From Plantago elongata (taxonomy: Eukaryota; Streptophyta; Magnoliopsida; Lamiales; Plantaginaceae): a stretch of DNA of 21,310 bases. Shown here piece by piece: positions 16,561 through 21,310 of the stretch. Made by a program: the position numbers and the translations under genes. Every line of letters begins with the position of its first letter. Positions within the stretch are counted from its first letter, which is position 1. The notes under the pieces are model-generated. The model was not told the origin of the DNA, did not search any database, and saw only the letters and a list, made by a program, of their open reading frames with translations. The DNA lies in assembly GCA_036897095.1 (NCBI GenBank), contig JAYMSP010003064.1, positions 1 to 21,310 on the forward strand, given 5' to 3'.

Positions 16561-16840
16561 TTTTGTTACTTTCCTTGTCATCACTCATGTAATCCAACTT
16601 CAGTTCTCCTCTTTTCTGAGTGTAGGCGTGTGTAGCATATAAAAGAACTAGCCAAACGACCTGGAATAGCAGTTTACCTAAATTAACTTGACCACCTTTC
16701 ACTTCAGCTGCAATAGCAGCAACAGAGTTACTATAAGCTCCGTTCAACTTACCAAGTTTACTGGAACATAGCATTTGAAGGCATATCAGCAGGTTGAACT
16801 CAAATTGTTTATTACTGCAGGAGGCACGGGCACTCATCAT
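16543..16840 (-). other. Unrecognised open stretch upstream of the remnant
   Basis: A minus-strand frame here is open for 99 codons and includes KLGKLNGAYSNSVAAIAAEV and LLFQVVWLVLLY. It has no family match that I know. It may be an upstream exon of the remnant at 15736-16432, separated from it by the SINE, or chance. The plus strand shows nothing. Confidence 0.2.
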
Positions 16841-17532
16841 AACACTTTACAATGATCTCACTCAAATTGTTTTCAGATGATTATAGTTTTATTTCGTGAC
16901 TTTCGTCTGTCTTGTGACTTCTCTATGTCCATTTCGAATTCTTCAGATATAGGCTTGTGATGAGAGTTGTATTATGACAACTGACAAGTGTAGCGCGGTG
17001 GTTTATATTTGAAAATCTTGCATTGCTGAAATGATGATTATAAAGAGCACATTGTAGATGAGAAGTATTAGTTACCAATTGGCAAGTTTATCAGGTACAT
17101 GATTTTCTACTCTATAGAGCACATTGTATGTTGTACACCTCTAATTGAGATATTAAAACATTATATGGATTTGATGATCAGAGCTTCAATACGTGAATGC
17201 AAACTGGTAAAACACAGTAATAACCTGATCCATGAAGGATCTAGAAAGCAAAACAGCACAGGTTTTTAAACTATAAGTTTACAGCTAGCTCCAATACAGA
17301 AACAACCTGTCCCACTAACACTCAGAGAAATTCTCAACACCAATTAAGTGATATGCACAAAGGCAGATTGCTGTTACTTTTTACCAGAAGTTTAATGCAT
17401 TGGAAGAGAAACACCAAATTCATCAAATGCCAATATGCCGAAACGAATAAAAATTGGTAATTTGATTTCAATTGATCAAAATAAGTGAAGTTGATACATT
17501 GGACATATAAGCCAAAACAAAAACAAGAAAAA
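16841..17532. other. AT-rich intergenic DNA and probable 3' UTR of the SOSS-B gene
   Basis: No gene is seen. The part near 17300-17530 lies directly downstream of the minus-strand SOSS-B-like gene and is probably its 3' UTR. Confidence 0.5.
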
Positions 17533-17726
17533 TCAATCAATGAGGAGGAGGAAAGAGACGAGAAAATGGAGAAAGAACAGACTTCTGCACATACTTCCCA
17601 TCAAGTGGATCACGAGCCCAATGAGCGAGTCAATCAATGAATAGGAGGAAAGAGACGAGAAAATGGAGAAAGAACATACTTCTGCACATACTTCCCATCA
17701 AGTGGATCAGGAGCCCAATGAATCTC
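17533..17726. repeat. 97-bp tandem duplication of the 3' coding end of the SOSS-B-like gene
   Basis: Copy 1 (17533-17629) and copy 2 (17630-17726) differ at only a few positions. On the minus strand both encode DPLDGKYVQK, then VLSPFSRLFPP, His and a stop. The gene now ends inside copy 2, so copy 1 lies downstream of the stop. Confidence 0.9.
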
Positions 17727-18062
17727 GCTCAAGTTGGGAGTTTCAACAAAGGGCAAATTAAATTCCCCAACTTTTTGAACCTTGCCTCTTTTGCCAGCTC
17801 TCAAAACGAGACTGGTCTGGTTGTAGGAGAAGATACCTTTGGAGAGGAGCACAATGTCACCGGGCTGAAAGGCGTCGCACTCGTCACCCCATAGCTGGAA
17901 ATGTACAGCGGCAGTTTCGTCGGTGATTAGGGCTAGACAGGTCTTATGGTGGCCGTCGGTGATTCGGGCTTTGTCGAGAATGATGAATTTGGCATCGACG
18001 TTGTTCAGTGCTGCTGGTGCCATCTTTATAAGAGGTTGCAGTTGCTGGTGGCTATTCATCAT
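17634..18062 (-). CDS. SOSS complex subunit B-like OB-fold ssDNA-binding protein
   Basis: From ATG at 18062 (MMNSHQQLQPL) the frame runs without interruption to TGA at 17634-17636: 142 residues, one exon. The body is one OB fold: NNVDAKFIILDKARITDG, KTCLALITDETAAVHFQLWG, ECDAFQPGDIVLLSKGIFSY, LVLRAGKRGKVQKVGEF, then ETPNLSEIHWAPDP. This matches SOSS-B/hSSB1-type proteins, which bind single-stranded DNA during double-strand break signalling and repair. The Trp in QLWGDE fits the conserved ssDNA-stacking Trp of that family. I chose 18062 because the conserved region already begins around LIKMAPAALNN, so the ATG at 18023 would cut into it; an ATG at 18110 is also in frame. The final 25 or so codons are tandemly duplicated at DNA level. 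It probably functions, with its end supplied by the proximal copy. Confidence 0.85.
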   Translation of the reverse strand: MMNSHQQLQPLIKMAPAALNNVDAKFIILDKARITDGHHKTCLALITDETAAVHFQLWGDECDAFQPGDIVLLSKGIFSYNQTSLVLRAGKRGKVQKVGEFNLPFVETPNLSEIHWAPDPLDGKYVQKYVLSPFSRLFPPIH

Positions 18063-18205
18063 TCTGTTTCTAGCACTCCTTTTTAGCAAGACAAGACAAA
18101 GAGAAATCACAGTACAAAAGTTCGCATCAAGGCGTGTAGACGGCGAGACGTTTGCCGAGGATTGGCGAGACGTTGCTGAGGATTGGCAAGATCAGCTGAG
18201 ATAAA
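18063..18205 (-). promoter_or_regulatory. Probable 5' leader of the SOSS-B-like gene
   Basis: Directly upstream of the start, this GC-richer stretch holds a partial direct repeat on the minus strand (CCAATCCTC, then GCAA and CGTCTCGCC, twice; about 18140-18190). No clear TATA box can be placed. Confidence 0.35.
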
Positions 18206-18881
18206 GGATGCTAACCGGACCTAGGTCATATAATTTGCGTAGAATAACCCACACTTTGCGTTCCGAGCATGCTCTGATAAACACAGAGTGTAGAGCGCGC
18301 TCTAAGGTATGGTTTGGTTCAAAAGACCAGTTTGAAGATGGTATTTGTAGTCCATAACTAAATAAAATCTGATTGGGCTTGTGAAGTTATTTTGATAGTC
18401 CAATTTCCTCTATGAAATGTTTGGTTCATACTTCGGATTTGTCATTTACACAGTTTTCAATGTAAATATCATATTTGGTGGAAGAGGTATTTCAAGTTAG
18501 CATTTCGTAAGACGTGTATGATAGTCATAATTAACTTTCCACCTTATAAAATATCATGTTTGATAGTTGATTTTGTTGTTACAAAATCTCTAATTTGAGT
18601 ATTTCATATGAAATTTGAATTTCCCGTCTACTAAATCGCTTGAATTTGTATAGAAACATTAATGTAGAAAATCCAAAGCACATCACATTAAAAATGTGCA
18701 ATTTTGATAAAAAAGAAATAGTGATGTTAACCAATCAAACTCTCTGCAAACAAAATTAGACTATCAATAGGATAATCGATTGAAATTGATAAATCCCCAC
18801 GACTACAAACTGATCAAATAAGTGTCATTAAAATCTATTATAATTACACGAATTCCAAGCATCATCATTACAAATTGGAAG
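18206..18881. other. AT-rich intergenic DNA, no gene seen
   Basis: No coding region, RNA gene or paired repeat is supported. Phrases such as TGGTTTGGTTCA near 18310 resemble MITE ends, but I found no partner. Confidence 0.5.
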
Positions 18882-19046
18882 ATGGAAGGTTCCATTTCCA
18901 CACTCTTCCTCATTTCTTCTTCACTTCTGTCTCCCAATCTCTGTCAAAAATCAATAATGGCGACTCCTCCTTCTCGCAGACGAAATGGAAGTGGCCCCGG
19001 AACTGGAATTTCGATAAGACGTGGCCATGCGGAAAAAGGCTTGTAA
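18882..19046 (+). other. Weak candidate first exon (unrecognised)
   Basis: An open frame from ATG 18882 reads MEGSISTLFLISSSLLSP, then MATPPSRRRNGSGPGTG (internal ATG 18957) and stops at 19044-19046. The local GC content is higher than around it. A GTAAGA donor-like site at 19042 and a TTTTTGCAG acceptor-like site near 19112 could join it to a short open stretch. I know no family that matches, and it may be a chance frame or a gene fragment. Confidence 0.2.
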
Positions 19047-19212
19047 GAGGTATTGATTTCGTATCTTTTCTTGCACATTTCATGATTTGTTGATTGGATT
19101 TATTTTTGCAGACAATGCATGGGTTATTTTCGTGAACACTATCAAGTAGTCATAATCGATTTTCATATATCCAAGTGTTTGAGTTGGTAGTGTGTGTTTT
19201 GATTGTACTTTT

Positions 19213-19366
19213 CGATTTTCATATATCAAGTAGTCATAATCGATTTTCATATATCAAGTAGTAATAATCGATTTTCATATATCAAGTAGTTATAATCGAT
19301 TTTCATATACCAAGTAGTCATAATCGATTTTCATATATCAAGTAGTCATAATCGATTTTCATATTT
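19213..19366. repeat. 28-bp minisatellite, 5.5 copies
   Basis: The unit CGATTTTCATATATCAAG plus TAGTCATAAT repeats at 19213, 19241, 19269, 19297 and 19325, with a partial unit from 19353. Differences are single bases. An isolated copy of the same sequence lies about 50 bp upstream at 19141-19171 and may be the founder. Confidence 0.95.
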
Positions 19367-21310
19367 TAAGGTTAAATTCGTCCATTCACATTTCGAACGA
19401 AATCTTCAAATTGATCATTTTGAAATACCAACCCTCTAGGTATTTCAAATGAGCTAAAATTCAAAAGCCCATGACAAAAGGAATTTTAAAATTCATAATC
19501 TGATAGGCCGCACAAAATTAACTAAACAAGGCACTTCGGGGCATTTGAGCCTAAATCCCTCTCAAATATCTCAAACCCAATGATGCCTAAGGTGACTTAA
19601 GTTTCGGTAATTCGCGCATTAGATCCAACTAATTAGTAATGCTTTTGTTGACATATTTTGAAGCTTGCACCTTTGAGCCTCTTCAAAAAAAATTGATGGA
19701 AACCAAAAATGGGGAATAATTAAGTTAATTCACTGAATTGTCAAATGAAAATTAGAATCAGAAGAAGAAAGAACCATAAAAAATTAATCCTTAGAAGAAT
19801 TTAGGAGAGGATTAGATGGAAAACATCACATTAAAAATCGAGTCACTTAACGAATTATACGTTAATTTGAGGGTGTAAATTATACAAGAAATTATTAATG
19901 ATGTACTTTCATACACACAAGTCGGGTTGGAATTTATTTAAAACGAAATTACTTAATAACTTAATAAACATTCAACATAGATTTAATCAATAACATATAA
20001 AAGTTTATTATTAATCAAAACACTTATGTTCTTGAAGTTATGTTTTTCAAATTACAACAAAATTTATATCGCTAATATATATTTTTTAATTAATAACATA
20101 AATAAATTTAAAAATATAATTTTTCTAAATAAGTTATATAGAAAGAATCTCTTGATAGACTTTATAACACATACATAATATTTTTTTGTCTAAAAATTAA
20201 TATTTAGACCATTCCATCTTAAACTTTCCATTTTGTCATTTTAATTGTATCGATTAAAGCTTCTCATTTTCATTTATATTTATTTTAGACCAACTTTAAC
20301 ATAATAATATTCATACGATAGTTCAAAATTAAATCTCATGCCTTATAAACAAAATTACTTTATTTTATTATTTTATGAAATATACTCTTTGTCTTATTTA
20401 TTAAAGACAAAAAGTATTTGCGAAATTTAGGAAGAAACGGAAGAAATAGAGGAATGCAAAATATAATAAGAGGGAGCAATTTTTTTATTGAATAAAAAGT
20501 AGTGGGTGTAAATTTTGAAAATTTCAAATAGCATATATATACTAAAAAAATTCAAAAACTCGAGGATGCTGCCGCACTTATCTGCACCCCTCCCTTCGTC
20601 ACTGTCACTTACAGTTGTATTTGGAGGCTTAAGATGATGGTTAGTATGAACTACAAATAAAGAGAAAGATGGTTGAGAATCTGCAGAGACGTCTAGATAA
20701 TGGAGATGGAGGAGACGATAAGAAGCAATTAGTGATTTAAAATGAAGATAGAGATGGAGATGGGAATCTGCAAAGAGATGAGTTGTATTTGATTAGGTTT
20801 AAAATGGGTCATGGGCCTCATGGCATAGGCCACGTATAACATAAACTATATTGGGCCATGATTGGTCCATTACTCTCAATAGTTATGATTTAAGATGGAA
20901 AAAGTTAGGGCTGATTGACATGGCATTTGGATGTCCACTTGAACGATTTTTGAAATTTTTGTGTTTGGAAAGCAATTGAAATGGGCATCATTCAAAATGG
21001 TTCTACTGTTCCAAAATGTTCCTCCATTTTGCAGCAGCTAGTCTAGCTATTAATCCCAATCATTCCAATAAAATCAACTCAAAGTCAAATCATACACCCA
21101 ATTTGCAGCCACTTGATAAAATCGAATCAAACTCAAATCATAAAAGACAAATCATACACTAATGGACAAGTGCAGAAGAAATGAAAGTGCAGAAAAAAAT
21201 TAAAGTGCAGACGAAAGAGGAAATGTAGAAGACATAAATTTGGAGAGGATGACAACTAAATAAATAAAAGAGGCGGTTGAGATGACAAATTTGGAGAAGA
21301 ATCCGAGTAG
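19367..21310. other. AT-rich intergenic DNA, no gene seen
   Basis: There is no convincing coding region on either strand. Small features only: a short inverted repeat TGAAATACC/GGTATTTCA (about 19421-19446), purine-rich stretches at 20660-20780 and 21170-21250, and a partial direct repeat of CAAATCATACAC words near 21090 and 21150. Confidence 0.6.

Noticed and set aside
17637-18204. Two plus-strand open frames
   Set aside because: They are antisense to the SOSS-B-like protein, whose OB-fold motifs are clear on the minus strand.
18300-18450. MITE-like TGGTTTGGTTCA phrases
   Set aside because: I found no inverted partner or target duplication.

Overview
The window is nuclear DNA of a flowering plant, almost certainly a eudicot (possibly an asterid; the lineage call is weak). 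The evidence is a plant-type histone H2A.X gene with one GT-AG intron, plant histone promoter octamers, a plant-type OB-fold (SOSS-B-like) gene, and four classes of plant transposable element. Only two genes look intact: H2A.X (+, 9638-10143) and the SOSS-B-like protein (-, 17634-18062). Most of the rest is transposon-derived or AT-rich intergenic DNA.

Layout. 1-1948: 5' portion of a CACTA (En/Spm) transposon on the minus strand. It has the CACTACAAGAA-type terminus at 1948, hairpin-rich subterminal repeats, and two copies of the first coding segment of a TNP2-like transposase (copy A 85-1, copy B 841-460). A very short tRNA-derived SINE with a target-site duplication is inserted in it at 1045-1143. 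1949-3410: AT-rich DNA with a degraded Stowaway-like MITE (2804-3034) and a near-palindromic hAT-like MITE (3110-3284).

3411-9354: a 5.9-kb Mutator-like element (MULE) bounded by inverted ends of about 60-70 bp. It carries two head-to-head genes. On the minus strand is a five-exon plant mobile domain (PMD, MAIN-like) gene. On the plus strand is a MULE transposase with an N-terminal FAR1/WRKY-GCM1-like zinc finger and a C-terminal OTU-protease-like tail. Both are broken by stops or frameshifts. Between them lies a bidirectional promoter with outward TATA boxes, six W-boxes mostly arranged in inverted repeats, and a CpG-rich core. Palindromes built on ACCGGTT/GGTTTTAAAACC recur at the left subterminal region, the centre and the right subterminal region.

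9355-10569: the H2A.X promoter, gene and 3' region. The MULE end lies 283 bp before the H2A.X start codon and 183 bp before its TATA box. 10570-15730: a full-length but dead Copia retrotransposon with two LTRs of about 435 bp, a CCAAC target duplication, and degraded gag, protease, integrase, reverse transcriptase and RNase H. 15736-17530: an unrecognised, decayed coding-like region on the minus strand with a 57-bp tandem duplication and a 5'-truncated SINE of the same family as the first one.

17533-18200: the SOSS-B-like gene, whose final coding segment is tandemly duplicated (97 bp), leaving the second copy downstream of the stop. 18200-21310: AT-rich, without a convincing gene; it has one weak first-exon candidate and a 28-bp minisatellite (19213-19366).

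The strongest candidate for an unusual system is the MULE: a transposase and PMD pair driven from a shared W-box promoter, with matching palindrome arrays at both ends and in the middle.
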